A stretch of DNA of 64,000 bases from Cypionkella psychrotolerans (GTDB lineage Bacteria; Pseudomonadota; Alphaproteobacteria; Rhodobacterales; Rhodobacteraceae). Numbering within the stretch: the stretch's first letter is position 1; the number at the start of each line of letters is the position of its first letter. Shown one piece after another: positions 9,170 through 18,260 of the stretch. A program made the position numbers and the translations under genes. The stretch lies in assembly GCF_001294535.1 (NCBI RefSeq), contig NZ_LGIC01000086.1, positions 372,001 through 436,000 on the forward strand, in the 5' to 3' direction. The notes below the pieces were generated by a model. It did not search any database. It worked only from the letters and a program-made list of their open reading frames with translations, and had not been told where the DNA came from.

Positions 9170-10297
9170 ATGCGCGGCAAACCGGAGATCCCCTTGCGCG
9201 ACCTGATCAAAACCAATGCGGCGCTGCTGGCGATCAGCATTGCCAGCTTCATTCTGATGGGCGCGGGCACAGCGCTATATGGCCCGGCGCTGCCAGTATT
9301 TGCGCGCGGATTTGATATCCATATCGGCACGGCAGGGCTGCTGATTTCGGCGCATTGGATCGGGTGTTCGATCGGTGTGGGGACGATGTTCTTTGTTGGC
9401 GCGCGCGCGACGCCCCGGCATGTGGTGATGGCGATGACACTGGGTGCGGCACTGATGGCGCTGGGGGCCAGTTGGGCGCTGACGGTGCTGGGGGCAGTGC
9501 TGTTCGGCGCGGGTTATGGGGCGGCCACGGTGGTGTTTAACCCGCGGATGCTGCGGGCGTTTGGCGCACGCGGGCCAGCGATGCTCAGCCTATTGAACGC
9601 GACTTTCGGCATCGGAGCCATTGGCGCGCCACTGGTCTTCGTGGCTTTGGGCAATGATGCGGTACTCAGCTTTACCATTTGCGCCGTGATCGGCGTGGTG
9701 ATCACCGCCTGTGCCGGGCCTGCAGGGCGCGATGCGACGGTGGTGGCCAGCGACTCAGCCACACCATTCCGGCTGAACCTGCCAATCCTGCTCTTCGGTG
9801 CGGTGGCGATCAGCGTTGAGGCCTGCCTGACCGGGCTTGGCCCCACTGCCCTGATCAACGCGGGCCTATCCGAGACCTTGGCAGCCCAACTGCTGTCGGC
9901 GTTCTTCCTTGCTTTCCTAGCCGCCCGTCTTTGCCTGATGTTCATGGCAGGACTGCTGCCCGCCTTCACGCTGTTCACCCTATCGCTGGCCGGGGCCTGT
10001 ATCTCGGCCCTGATCGCCGCCTTATGGCTGCCCGGCGTGGGTTTTGTCGGCTTGGGCTTCTGCGCGGGCATGTTCTTCCCCACAGAATACGTCACTGCCA
10101 CCCGCAAGATGGGCAACAATGCCCGCGTCGCCCCCACCATCATCGGCGCTGGCCTCGTGGGCGGGGTCTTTGCGCCGCTGCTGATGTCGCCGTTTCTGGA
10201 AACCATGGGCCAGCGCGGGTTTTTCTGGGTGGTCGCCTGCACCACTGGCCTGCTGTCGCTTGGCGCTTTGGCCAATCTGCGTTCTATGAACAGCTAA
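9170..10297 (+). CDS. MFS transporter
   Basis: Major facilitator superfamily permease of 375 residues with about 12 hydrophobic segments, the first near LLAISIASFILMGAG. It has no assignable substrate motif. Placement between the marR/maiA operon and hmgA/fahA suggests uptake or export of an aromatic acid or a pathway product; that is inference from context only. The ATG at 9170 has a GGGGGA ribosome site a few bases upstream and is preferred over the in-frame GTG at 9152. About 109 bases separate its stop from hmgA, and that gap carries a promoter and operator, so the two are probably not a single unit. Confidence 0.85.
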   Translation: MRGKPEIPLRDLIKTNAALLAISIASFILMGAGTALYGPALPVFARGFDIHIGTAGLLISAHWIGCSIGVGTMFFVGARATPRHVVMAMTLGAALMALGASWALTVLGAVLFGAGYGAATVVFNPRMLRAFGARGPAMLSLLNATFGIGAIGAPLVFVALGNDAVLSFTICAVIGVVITACAGPAGRDATVVASDSATPFRLNLPILLFGAVAISVEACLTGLGPTALINAGLSETLAAQLLSAFFLAFLAARLCLMFMAGLLPAFTLFTLSLAGACISALIAALWLPGVGFVGLGFCAGMFFPTEYVTATRKMGNNARVAPTIIGAGLVGGVFAPLLMSPFLETMGQRGFFWVVACTTGLLSLGALANLRSMNS

Positions 10298-10335
10298 CCT
10301 CCATTAGTGAATTTTTCTGATGGCGGATATCCCTC

Positions 10336-10365
10336 TTGACATCGTTGCACTTGCAACAATATTTT
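10336..10365 (+). promoter_or_regulatory. Candidate hmgA promoter with overlapping palindromic operator
   Basis: A perfect -35 hexamer TTGACA lies at 10336-10341 and a weaker -10 TATTTT at 10360-10365 (18-bp spacer). The spacer is filled by the palindrome ATCGTTGCACTTGCAACAAT at 10341-10360, with 9-bp arms (one mismatch pair) around a 2-bp centre. Size and symmetry fit a MarR dimer site, and the position would block RNA polymerase. The hmgA start follows 41 bases downstream. The link to the MarR protein encoded at 8656-9081 is inferred. Confidence 0.65.
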
Positions 10366-10406
10366 CCTGCCATAGGTTAAACCCGATTCTGCACCGCGAG
10401 GCCGCC

Positions 10407-11768
10407 ATGAATACCCAAAGCCTGCCCTCGGGATTGACCCGCGCTGTGACACCGGTAGGCACGCACGCCCACTACATGCCCGGCTTCGGCAATGACTTTG
10501 AAACCGAGGCTTTGCCGGGCGCGTTGCCGCAGGGCATGAACTCTCCGCAGAAATGCAACTATGGGCTTTATGGCGAGCAGCTGTCCGGCACTGCCTTCAC
10601 CGCGCCGAGCCACCAGAACGAGCGGACATGGTGCTACCGCATCCGTCCCTCGGTGAAACACACGCATCGCTTTGAAAAAATTGATATTCCTTATTGGAAA
10701 TCCGCTCCGCATATCGACCCGGATGTGATCTCACTCGGACAATACCGCTGGGACCCAGTGCCGCACTCCGACGCTGCGCTGACGTGGATTACCGGTATAC
10801 ACACAATGACCACGGCGGGCGATGTGAACACCCAAGTCGGCATGGCGAGCCACGTTTACCTCGTCACCCAGTCGATGCAGGATGAGTATTTCTTCAGCGC
10901 CGATAGCGAGCTTTTGATCGTCCCGCAGCAGGGTCGCCTGCGGTTTTGCACGGAATTGGGCGTGATTGACCTAGAGCCGCAGGAGATCGCCGTGATCCCG
11001 CGCGGGCTGGTGTATCGGGTTGAGGTGCTGGAAGGCCCCTGTCGCGGCTTTGTCTGCGAGAATTACGGACAAAAGTTCACATTGCCCGGACGCGGACCGA
11101 TTGGCGCAAATTGCATGGCCAATCCGCGCGATTTCAAGACCCCGGTAGCAGCGTTTGAAGACCGCGAAGTGCCGTCCTCGGTGGTTGTGAAATGGTGCGG
11201 CCAGTTCCACCGCACCCGCATCGGCCACAGTCCGCTGGACGTGGTGGCGTGGCATGGCAATTATGCTCCGGTGAAATACGATCTGCGCACCTATTGCCCG
11301 GTCGGCGCTATTCTGTTCGATCATCCAGATCCTTCGATTTTCACGGTTCTGACCGCGCCTTCGGGCGTTGAGGGCACCGCAAACATTGATTTTGTGCTGT
11401 TCCGCGAACGTTGGATGGTCGCTGAAGATACCTTCCGCCCGCCGTGGTATCACAAGAATATTATGTCGGAATTGATGGGCAATATCTACGGCATCTACGA
11501 CGCGAAACCCAAAGGCTTTGTGCCTGGCGGGATGAGCCTGCACAACATGATGTTACCGCATGGCCCAGACAAACAGGCATTCGAGGGCGCATCAAACGCG
11601 GTATTGAAGGCCGAAAAGCTAGAGGAAACCATGTCCTTCATGTTTGAGACCCGCTTCCCGCAACATCTGACTGCCTTCGCCGCCAAAGAAGCTCCGCTAC
11701 AGGATGATTACATCGACTGTTGGGAGAGTCTGGCGAAGAAATTCGATGGCACGCCGGGGGTGAAATGA
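10407..11768 (+). CDS. hmgA: Homogentisate 1,2-dioxygenase
   Basis: Non-haem iron dioxygenase of 453 residues that opens the ring of homogentisate to maleylacetoacetate. Recognised along its length: the N-terminal [32 protein letters not shown], and the metal-site region with [24 protein letters not shown] and [13 protein letters not shown]. The ATG at 10407 is chosen because it precedes the conserved N-terminus and has GAGG six bases upstream; the open frame extends to 10320 but that part covers the promoter. It is followed by fahA after about 100 bases. Probably controlled by the palindrome at 10341-10360. Confidence 0.97.
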   Translation: MNTQSLPSGLTRAVTPVGTHAHYMPGFGNDFETEALPGALPQGMNSPQKCNYGLYGEQLSGTAFTAPSHQNERTWCYRIRPSVKHTHRFEKIDIPYWKSAPHIDPDVISLGQYRWDPVPHSDAALTWITGIHTMTTAGDVNTQVGMASHVYLVTQSMQDEYFFSADSELLIVPQQGRLRFCTELGVIDLEPQEIAVIPRGLVYRVEVLEGPCRGFVCENYGQKFTLPGRGPIGANCMANPRDFKTPVAAFEDREVPSSVVVKWCGQFHRTRIGHSPLDVVAWHGNYAPVKYDLRTYCPVGAILFDHPDPSIFTVLTAPSGVEGTANIDFVLFRERWMVAEDTFRPPWYHKNIMSELMGNIYGIYDAKPKGFVPGGMSLHNMMLPHGPDKQAFEGASNAVLKAEKLEETMSFMFETRFPQHLTAFAAKEAPLQDDYIDCWESLAKKFDGTPGVK

Positions 11769-11868
11769 GAGCTGTGGTTTCACTGGTAGGAAAACTCTGC
11801 CGACTTGACAGCCACATCGGCTTGCCCGCATCCCTAGGCTTTGGGCCGCAAGCATGGGAGAGCGCGCA

Positions 11869-13134
11869 ATGAAACTGCTGAAATCTTGGGTGGAAAGCGC
11901 GAATTCCGCGACAACCGACTTCCCGCTGAACAACCTGCCTTGCGGTGTGTTTTCCCTTGCCGATGAACCGGCGCGCTGCGGTGTGGCCATCGGTGACTTC
12001 ATTCTCGATGTGAGCGCTTTGGAAGCCGAAGGCCTGCTAAAGCTAACCGATCACCCGCTGTTCGACGTGCCATTTTGGAATGAATTTATGGAGGCTGGCC
12101 CCAGCATCTGGGCCGAGTTTCGCGCCCACGTCACCGCAATGCTCATCGAAGGGGCCAGCAAGCGTTGGGTGGTCGAAGATCATCTGGTGGCGATGGGGGC
12201 CGCCGCGCTGCACTTGCCCTTCATTGTCGCCGAATACACCGATTTCTACGCTGGCCGTCACCACGCCACCAATGTCGGCACCATGTTCCGCGGCGCAGAA
12301 AATGCACTGCCCCCGAACTGGCTGCATATGCCGATCGGGTATAATGGCCGCGCCTCGTCGGTCGTGGTTTCCGGCACCGAAGTCCGCCGCCCTTGGGGCC
12401 AGTTGAAAGGCCCAGAGTTTGACCTGCCGATCTTTGCGCCTTCACGCCGCTTCGATATCGAATTGGAAATCGGCGCGATTGTTGGGCAAGCTTCCGAGCA
12501 TGGCCTGCCAGTGACGGTGGCTGAAGCCGACGCGATGATCTTCGGTTATGTTTTGCTAAATGATTGGTCTGCCAGAGATATTCAAGCTTGGGAATATCAA
12601 CCGCTCGGCCCATTCCAGGCCAAAGCCACCGCCACCAGCTTAAGCCCGTGGATCGTGATGAAAGCGGCGCTAGAGCCGTTCCGCACCACGACCCCGCCGC
12701 GTGAAGTCCCACTTCTGCCGCATCTGCAAGAGCCGGGACCGATGCTGTACAACGTCGCGCTAGAGGTTGGACTTACGCCTGAAGGTGGTTCTGAAGCCAT
12801 CATCAGCCGCACCAACTATGCGGAAATGTACTACTCTGCACCGCAGCAACTGGCGCATCACACGACCTCTGGCTGCCCAATGAATGTCGGAGATCTTCTG
12901 GGATCAGGCACGATTTCAGGCACCACCAAGGACAGCCGGGGCAGCCTTCTGGAACTGTCTTGGGGTGGCAAAGAGCCCTTCGCGATTGCCGGCGGGACTC
13001 GGAGCTTCATCGAGGACAATGACACGTTGACCCTACGCGGAGTTGCGCTGGGAGACGGATATCGGATCGGGTTTGGCGCGTGTTCGGGCAAGGTGATCCC
13101 GGCCTTCGCGGACCTCTATGCAAGGAAGAATTGA
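11869..13134 (+). CDS. fahA: Fumarylacetoacetase
   Basis: Hydrolase of 421 residues that splits fumarylacetoacetate into fumarate and acetoacetate, the last step of the homogentisate pathway. Family signatures: YTDFYAGRHHATNVGTMF with the catalytic acid/base and metal aspartate, the FDIELEIGAIVG metal glutamates, and NDWSARDIQAWEYQPLGPF. The ATG at 11869 has GGGAGAG six bases upstream and the normal N-terminus of the family; an in-frame ATG at 11854 overlaps that ribosome site. A TTGACA at 11805-11810 in the gap after hmgA could be a second promoter, but no good -10 was found. The stop is directly followed by the ATG of the MBL-fold gene. Confidence 0.96.
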   Translation: MKLLKSWVESANSATTDFPLNNLPCGVFSLADEPARCGVAIGDFILDVSALEAEGLLKLTDHPLFDVPFWNEFMEAGPSIWAEFRAHVTAMLIEGASKRWVVEDHLVAMGAAALHLPFIVAEYTDFYAGRHHATNVGTMFRGAENALPPNWLHMPIGYNGRASSVVVSGTEVRRPWGQLKGPEFDLPIFAPSRRFDIELEIGAIVGQASEHGLPVTVAEADAMIFGYVLLNDWSARDIQAWEYQPLGPFQAKATATSLSPWIVMKAALEPFRTTTPPREVPLLPHLQEPGPMLYNVALEVGLTPEGGSEAIISRTNYAEMYYSAPQQLAHHTTSGCPMNVGDLLGSGTISGTTKDSRGSLLELSWGGKEPFAIAGGTRSFIEDNDTLTLRGVALGDGYRIGFGACSGKVIPAFADLYARKN

Positions 13135-14085
13135 ATGACTAAGGCGTTTGCATCGCAGGGCGATCTGACCGAAAAAAAGACCTCATTCGTCGAAATCGGT
13201 GACGGAATATACGCCTTCACTGCCGAAGGTGATCCGAATTCCGGTGTGATCATCGGCGATGAGTCGGTGATGGTGATTGAGGCGCAAGCGACGCCACGAC
13301 TGGCACGCAAAGTAGTGGAATGTATCCGGTCCGTCACCGACAAACCGATCAGCCACTTGGTACTGACGCATTATCACGCTGTACGCGTTCTGGGTGCAAG
13401 TGCTTATAACGCAAGGGAAATCATCATGTCTGGTGCTGCGCGCGGCATGGTGATGGAACGCGGACAAGAGGATTGGCAAAGCGAATTTGGCCGCTTTCCC
13501 CGACTGTTCCAAGGGCATGAGGAGATCCCCGGACTGACCCTGCCGACCACCACATTTAGCGATCAGATGACGGTCTACTTGGGCAAACGCCGCGTCGACA
13601 TCATGCATCTGGGCCGTGCGCATACCGCAGGGGATGCGGTGGTTTGGGTGCCAGATTCCGAGGTGATGTTTACCGGCGATATCGTCGAGTATCACTCGGC
13701 CTGCTACTGCGGCGACGGGCATTTTGCCGATTGGATCGACACTTTGGAGAACATTGCGGCCTTCGATCCGGTGGCGATTGCGCCGGGGCGTGGAGATGCG
13801 CTGATAGGGCGCGAAATGGTGGGCAAAGCCATCGCCTCGACCGCTGATTTTGTGCAAAGCACCTACCGACCGGCGGCAAAAGTGGCGGCGCGCGGGGGCA
13901 GCTTGAAAGAGGCTTGGAACGCGGTGCGGGCTGAATGTGACTCTAAGTTCGCAAATTTTGCAATCTATGAACACTGCTTGCCGTTCAACGTCGCGCGCGC
14001 TTTTGACGAGGCACGCGGGATAGCGACACCTCGCGTCTGGACGGCTGAACGTGACCGCCAGATGTGGGCAGACTTGCAGGGGTAA
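13135..14085 (+). CDS. MBL-fold protein with incomplete metal motif
   Basis: Metallo-beta-lactamase-fold protein of 316 residues with no certain reaction. The usual HxHxDH metal motif is replaced by H79-Y-H81-A-V-R84, so the aspartate and third histidine are missing. Later fold motifs remain: GRAHTAGDAVVWVP (His) and VMFTGDIVEYHSACY (Asp). The protein starts without a gap after fahA and is followed four bases on by the flavin monooxygenase, so it belongs to the same operon. From memory, this HYHAVR variant recurs in proteins beside homogentisate genes, which would argue against random decay. It may bind a single metal ion, or may act as a thioesterase, lactonase or non-catalytic partner of the monooxygenase; none of this is shown. 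Confidence 0.88.
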   Translation: MTKAFASQGDLTEKKTSFVEIGDGIYAFTAEGDPNSGVIIGDESVMVIEAQATPRLARKVVECIRSVTDKPISHLVLTHYHAVRVLGASAYNAREIIMSGAARGMVMERGQEDWQSEFGRFPRLFQGHEEIPGLTLPTTTFSDQMTVYLGKRRVDIMHLGRAHTAGDAVVWVPDSEVMFTGDIVEYHSACYCGDGHFADWIDTLENIAAFDPVAIAPGRGDALIGREMVGKAIASTADFVQSTYRPAAKVAARGGSLKEAWNAVRAECDSKFANFAIYEHCLPFNVARAFDEARGIATPRVWTAERDRQMWADLQG

Positions 14086-14089
14086 TGTG

Positions 14090-15628
14090 ATGGCTTATGC
14101 GCATCAACCCTTTGATTATGTTGCACCTTCTGGATTGATGGCGCCCGAGCCGCGTCACAAAGTGATCATTGTTGGCGCTGGTCCGATTGGGTTGGCGATG
14201 GCGATTGAACTGGCAAATCATGGCGTGCTGGCGACGGTACTGGATGACAACAATGTGGTCTCAGTCGGGTCTCGGGCGATCTGCTGGAGCAAGCGTTCGC
14301 TTGAGATTCTGGATAGGCTTGGTGTAGGTGAACGATCCGTCACAAAAGGAGTGACATGGAAAGTGGGGCGCACATTTCACCGCGATAAAGAGGTGTTCAA
14401 CTTTGATCTGCTGCCCGAGGACGGGCATAAGATGCCCGCGTTTGTGAATCTGCAGCAGTATTTCGTCGAGGAATATCTGGTGCAGCGGGCACAGGAATTG
14501 AACATTGACCTGCGCTGGAAAAATCGGGTGATTTCTGTGGATCAGAATGCGGATTTCGTCTCGATTACGGTGGAAACCCCGGACGGATCCTACATGTTGG
14601 AGGCCGACTGGGTGATAGCCTGCGACGGCGCGCGTAGTCCGATCCGGGAAATGATGGGGTTGGAGTTTGACGGCGAATTGTTCGAAGAACGCTTTCTGAT
14701 CGCCGACATTGAAATGCAGGGCGATTTCGCCAGCGAGCGTTGGTTTTGGTTTGAACCGAACTTCCATCCCGGTCAATCAGCGCTGTTGCACAAGCAGCCG
14801 GATAATATTTACCGAATAGATCTTCAGCTTGGCTGGGACACTGACCCCGAAGTCGAGAAGCGGCCCGAGAATGTCATCCCGCGTATTGAGAAAGTGGTGG
14901 GTCACGCCGATTTCAAGCTGGATTGGGTCAGCGTCTACACCTTCCAATGCCGACGTTTACGAAACTTTGTTCATAATCAGATTTTGTTCGTAGGCGACAG
15001 CGCGCATGTCGTTTCGCCCTTCGGCGCGCGAGGCGGAAATGGCGGCTTGGGCGATGTCGACGCTCTCGGTTGGCGGCTGGCGGCGGTGATAAACGGTGCG
15101 GCTGCACCTGAAACCCTACAGGGGTATGATCGCGAACGGTGCTACGGCGCGGATGAAAATTTGCTGAATTCCAGCCGCTCAACGCGCTTTATGTCGCCGG
15201 AAGCGGGCATAGAGCGCTTGTTTCGCGATGCGGTTTTGCACCTTGCGGCACGGGCAGATTTTGCGCGGCCAATGGTGAATTCTGGGCGATTGTCGAAGCC
15301 CTGTATTTATCCGCTGGATGCGCCCGATGCCGATCTTCCGGTAGGCGCGCGACCGGGGGCTGTGGCACCAGATGCGCCACTGAAAAACGGTTGGATGACC
15401 GAGGCTTTAGGGCGCGATTTCGTGCTGTTGGTGTTGGGCTGCGATGCCCCAGAGCTCGGCATACGAGTGGTAAAGCCTGTGCTGACGGATATGATCCGTA
15501 GGCGCTATCTGGGCGATCAGCCACAGGCGGTTTACTTGATCAGGCCCGATCAGGTGGTTGCGGCGCGCTGGCTTTCGGCCTCGGCAGCTGAGATAGAAGC
15601 AGCCTTGGAGCAAAGTTGGGAAGGCTGA
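14090..15628 (+). CDS. FAD-dependent aromatic monooxygenase (class A flavoprotein)
   Basis: Flavin hydroxylase of 512 residues related to the MhpA/PheA/TfdB group. Seen: the dinucleotide fold VGAGPIGLAMAIELA near residue 25, the CDGARSPIREMMG (DG) motif and the FAD-ribityl motif LFVGDSAHVVSPFGARGGN, then a thioredoxin-like C-terminal region typical of phenol hydroxylases. Such enzymes add one oxygen to an aromatic ring using NAD(P)H. The operon context suggests that it makes homogentisate, or a precursor of it, from a hydroxyphenylacetate-type substrate; the substrate is not known. No 4-hydroxyphenylpyruvate dioxygenase gene lies nearby, so this could be the local entry to the pathway. The ATG at 14090 has AGGGGT upstream; the open frame extends to 14051 inside the previous gene. 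Confidence 0.92.
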   Translation: MAYAHQPFDYVAPSGLMAPEPRHKVIIVGAGPIGLAMAIELANHGVLATVLDDNNVVSVGSRAICWSKRSLEILDRLGVGERSVTKGVTWKVGRTFHRDKEVFNFDLLPEDGHKMPAFVNLQQYFVEEYLVQRAQELNIDLRWKNRVISVDQNADFVSITVETPDGSYMLEADWVIACDGARSPIREMMGLEFDGELFEERFLIADIEMQGDFASERWFWFEPNFHPGQSALLHKQPDNIYRIDLQLGWDTDPEVEKRPENVIPRIEKVVGHADFKLDWVSVYTFQCRRLRNFVHNQILFVGDSAHVVSPFGARGGNGGLGDVDALGWRLAAVINGAAAPETLQGYDRERCYGADENLLNSSRSTRFMSPEAGIERLFRDAVLHLAARADFARPMVNSGRLSKPCIYPLDAPDADLPVGARPGAVAPDAPLKNGWMTEALGRDFVLLVLGCDAPELGIRVVKPVLTDMIRRRYLGDQPQAVYLIRPDQVVAARWLSASAAEIEAALEQSWEG

Positions 15629-15629
15629 G

Positions 15630-15821
15630 ATGATATTGAATACCAAAACAAATATTGCAGATTCAGACGGCTTTTACGCCGACCTTCTAGCTGCGCATCG
15701 GGGTCTGCCTGAGGCAGAAAGTCATGCCATGAACGCGCGGCTTGTGTTGATTTTGGCCAATCACATCGGCGACGCTGAGGTATTAACTCAGGCTTTGGCC
15801 CTGGCAAAGGCGGGGAGCTAA
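15630..15821 (+). CDS. DUF2783 small protein
   Basis: Small soluble protein of 63 residues that I recognise as DUF2783, from DGFYADLLAAHRGL and NARLVLILANHIGD. Its function is unknown. It starts one base after the monooxygenase stop, with GGGAAGG as ribosome site, so it is the last gene of the fahA-MBL-monooxygenase operon. Its size and helical, charged character would fit an accessory or stabilising partner of the monooxygenase; this is inference from adjacency. It converges on the phosphatase gene with only three bases between the stops. Confidence 0.85.
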   Translation: MILNTKTNIADSDGFYADLLAAHRGLPEAESHAMNARLVLILANHIGDAEVLTQALALAKAGS

Positions 15822-15824
15822 ACC

Positions 15825-16556
15825 CTATTCCGGCAGTAACGCCACGCGTCCGGCTATGGTCAGTTTAAACACCTCACGACCCTCCAGAACCACCGCCGTC
15901 AAGGGCCCACCGTAAGCAGCGCTCGAGTCGATATTGACCCGATTGCCGTAATGCATTGGGGCATCCAGCGCGGTATGGCCATGCACGATGAGCGCGCCAA
16001 AATCGCGGGTGTCTTCAAGGAACCCTTTGCGGATCCAGACCAAGTCATCCTCGGTCTGTTGCTCAATCGGGATGCCGGGACGGATGCCGGCGTGGACATA
16101 AATTACCCCGCCGCGCTGGTAGTACGTCGAGCGGGATTCGAGGAATTGCAGATGAGCCTCGGGCACGGCGGCCACAGCCTCGGCATGCACCGGGGCCAGC
16201 GGGCGATCGGCGGCGTTTTTCACGCCGTAGGATTCCAAAGTTGCCGCTCCGCCGATCTTGGGGTGTAGATAGGATAGGTCGGTGCGCAGGCACGGGTCGT
16301 GGTAATTGATGTCGCGGATGTAGTTTGTGAACATGCGGTCATGATTGCCTTTGAGTACCACCCAATCTTGCCCGGCCTCGACCCCTGTGCGCAAGTATTC
16401 AACCACGCCCCGGCAATCCGGACCGCGATCCACCAGATCACCGACATGCACAATCGGGGCTGCGCCATGTTTTGCTTGATCAGCGGCAATCCAAGAATGA
16501 ACCTCTCGCAGAAGTTCAATATGGCCGTGAATGTCGCCGATGGCATAGGTTCTCAT
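15825..16556 (-). CDS. Calcineurin-like metallophosphoesterase (PrpA-type Ser/Thr phosphatase)
   Basis: Cytosolic binuclear metallophosphatase of 243 residues. The full motif set is present: GDIHG near residue 7, VGDLVDRGPD, LKGNHD, then HAGIRPG and VHGHTALD for the remaining metal histidines. Length and motifs match the PPP-family protein phosphatase 1 group (PrpA/PrpE) and the related ApaH diadenosine tetraphosphatases; I favour a protein phosphatase. It appears to be a single-gene unit between a convergent DUF2783 gene and a hairpin repeat that separates it from serA. Confidence 0.9.
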   Translation of the reverse strand: MRTYAIGDIHGHIELLREVHSWIAADQAKHGAAPIVHVGDLVDRGPDCRGVVEYLRTGVEAGQDWVVLKGNHDRMFTNYIRDINYHDPCLRTDLSYLHPKIGGAATLESYGVKNAADRPLAPVHAEAVAAVPEAHLQFLESRSTYYQRGGVIYVHAGIRPGIPIEQQTEDDLVWIRKGFLEDTRDFGALIVHGHTALDAPMHYGNRVNIDSSAAYGGPLTAVVLEGREVFKLTIAGRVALLPE

Positions 16557-16578
16557 GCGCGCCTCTCAGTGCAAAGGC

Positions 16579-16616
16579 TGGGGGCTTCACGCCCCCGGAC
16601 CCGTGTTGGATATTTG
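16579..16616 (+). repeat. GGATATTTG hairpin repeat, copy 1
   Basis: Stem GGGGGC (16580-16585), loop TTCAC, stem GCCCCC (16591-16596), then a spacer and the tail GGATATTTG at 16608-16616. It lies between the serA stop and the metallophosphatase start. The same loop and tail occur in copies 2 and 3, and the tail in copy 4. It may act as a terminator or mRNA-end element after serA. Confidence 0.7.
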
Positions 16617-16640
16617 CGCCAAACCAAAAGCGCAAGCCGA

Positions 16641-18236
16641 TCACGCCACGTCGAATTGCAGCGCTTTCACCGATTGGAACATGCCAGTGGATTCGAGGGT
16701 TTCCAGCACCTTGGGGTCGATGACTTGGTCAAGATACAAGATCGCGATAGCCTGTTTGCCAATGCCCTCGCGGCCCAAGGTAAAGTTTGCGATGTTGACG
16801 TTGTTTTTCGACATCGTCATGCCGAGAAGGCCGATGATGCCTGGCACGTCATCGTTGGTGGTGTACAGCATATGCTCGCCGATTTCGGCGTCAATGTTGA
16901 TGCCTTTGATCTGGATGAAGCGCGGTTTGCCATCGCTGAAGCATGTGCCTGCGACCGAGCGTTCGCGTTTTTCCGTGACCATGGTGACTTTAATATAGGC
17001 GTCAAAGGTGCCGGTTTTGTCTTGGCGGGTGGTCGAGACTTGGATGCCTTTGTCTTTCGCCACAATCGGGGCCGAGACGAGGTTCACATCGGGGTTCTGG
17101 GTTTTCAGCACGCCCGCGATGACAGCCGAGTTTAGGGCGGCAAGGTTCATCCCAGCTACGGTGCCATCATAGAGGATGTTGATTGCCTTGATCGGCTCCT
17201 CGGTCATCTGGCCGATGAACGCACCCAAATGGCTGGCGAGTTTGATCCACGGCCCCATCACGGCGGCCTCTTCGGCGGTGACGTTGGGCATATTCAGGGC
17301 GTTAGAGACAGCACCCGTCAGCAGGTAATCCGACATCTGCTCAGCCACTTGCAGGGCGACGTTTTCCTGCGCTTCGGTGGTCGATGCGCCCAAATGCGGG
17401 GTGCAGACCACGTTGGGCAGGTTGAACAGCGGCGATTCGGTGGCGGGTTCAACCTCAAACACATCCAGTGCTGCCCCGGCAACATGGCCGGATTTCAGCG
17501 CCACGGCCAAGGCGGCTTCATCCACCAGACCGCCACGTGCGCAGTTGATGATGCGCACGCCCTTCTTGGTTTTCGCCAGATTTTCCGCCGACAGAATGTT
17601 GCGGGTTTTGTCGGTCAACGGCACATGCAAAGTGATAAAATCCGCGCGGTGCAGCAGTTCGTCAAGTTCCACCTTGGTGACGCCCAGCGTCTTGGCGCGC
17701 TCGTCCGACAGGAAGGGATCGTAGGCGACGACTTTCATATGCAGGCCCACCGCACGGTTGCAGACGATGCCGCCGATGTTGCCAGCGCCGATCACGCCAA
17801 GGGTTTTGTTGAACAGCTCCACCCCCATAAACCGGGATTTCTCCCATTTGCCAGCTTGGGTAGAGGCGTTGGCCTCGGGCAACTGCCGCGCCACGGCGAA
17901 CATCATTGCGATGGCGTGTTCGGCGGTGGTGATCGAGTTACCGAACGGCGTGTTCATCACGATCACGCCTTTTTTGGACGCGGCTGGGATGTCGACGTTA
18001 TCCACGCCGATACCCGCGCGGCCCACCACTTTCAGGTTGGTGGCAGCGGCCAGCAGCTTGTCGGTCACTTTGGTGGCAGACCGGATCGCCAAACCATCAT
18101 ACTGATCAATGATCGCGGCCAGCGCGTCTTTATCTTTGCCCAGCTTGGGCATGTAATCAACCTCGACACCCCGGTCGCGGAAGATTTGCACGGCGGTTTC
18201 GGAAAGTTCGTCGGATACGAGAACGCGGGGGGCCAT
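16641..18236 (-). CDS. serA: D-3-phosphoglycerate dehydrogenase
   Basis: First enzyme of serine synthesis: oxidises 3-phosphoglycerate to 3-phosphohydroxypyruvate with NAD. The 531-residue length shows the long form. Order of domains: substrate domain, NAD-binding Rossmann fold with GVIGAGNIGGIVCNRAVG, the catalytic histidine in CTPHLGASTTEAQENVA, an intervening domain, and a C-terminal ACT domain (VPGIIGLLGMTMSKNNVNIA) that in this family can sense serine. AGGAG precedes the ATG. It is downstream of serC on the same strand, 87 bases apart, with a perfect 27-bp inverted repeat between them, so the two are likely cotranscribed with the hairpin tuning serA. Confidence 0.97.
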   Translation of the reverse strand: MAPRVLVSDELSETAVQIFRDRGVEVDYMPKLGKDKDALAAIIDQYDGLAIRSATKVTDKLLAAATNLKVVGRAGIGVDNVDIPAASKKGVIVMNTPFGNSITTAEHAIAMMFAVARQLPEANASTQAGKWEKSRFMGVELFNKTLGVIGAGNIGGIVCNRAVGLHMKVVAYDPFLSDERAKTLGVTKVELDELLHRADFITLHVPLTDKTRNILSAENLAKTKKGVRIINCARGGLVDEAALAVALKSGHVAGAALDVFEVEPATESPLFNLPNVVCTPHLGASTTEAQENVALQVAEQMSDYLLTGAVSNALNMPNVTAEEAAVMGPWIKLASHLGAFIGQMTEEPIKAINILYDGTVAGMNLAALNSAVIAGVLKTQNPDVNLVSAPIVAKDKGIQVSTTRQDKTGTFDAYIKVTMVTEKRERSVAGTCFSDGKPRFIQIKGINIDAEIGEHMLYTTNDDVPGIIGLLGMTMSKNNVNIANFTLGREGIGKQAIAILYLDQVIDPKVLETLESTGMFQSVKALQFDVA

Positions 18237-18260
18237 GAGGGACTCCTATGATTTGCGAGG

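Noticed and set aside
11805-11810. TTGACA in the hmgA-fahA gap as a fahA promoter
   Set aside because: No convincing -10 element at the right distance; kept only as a remark under fahA.
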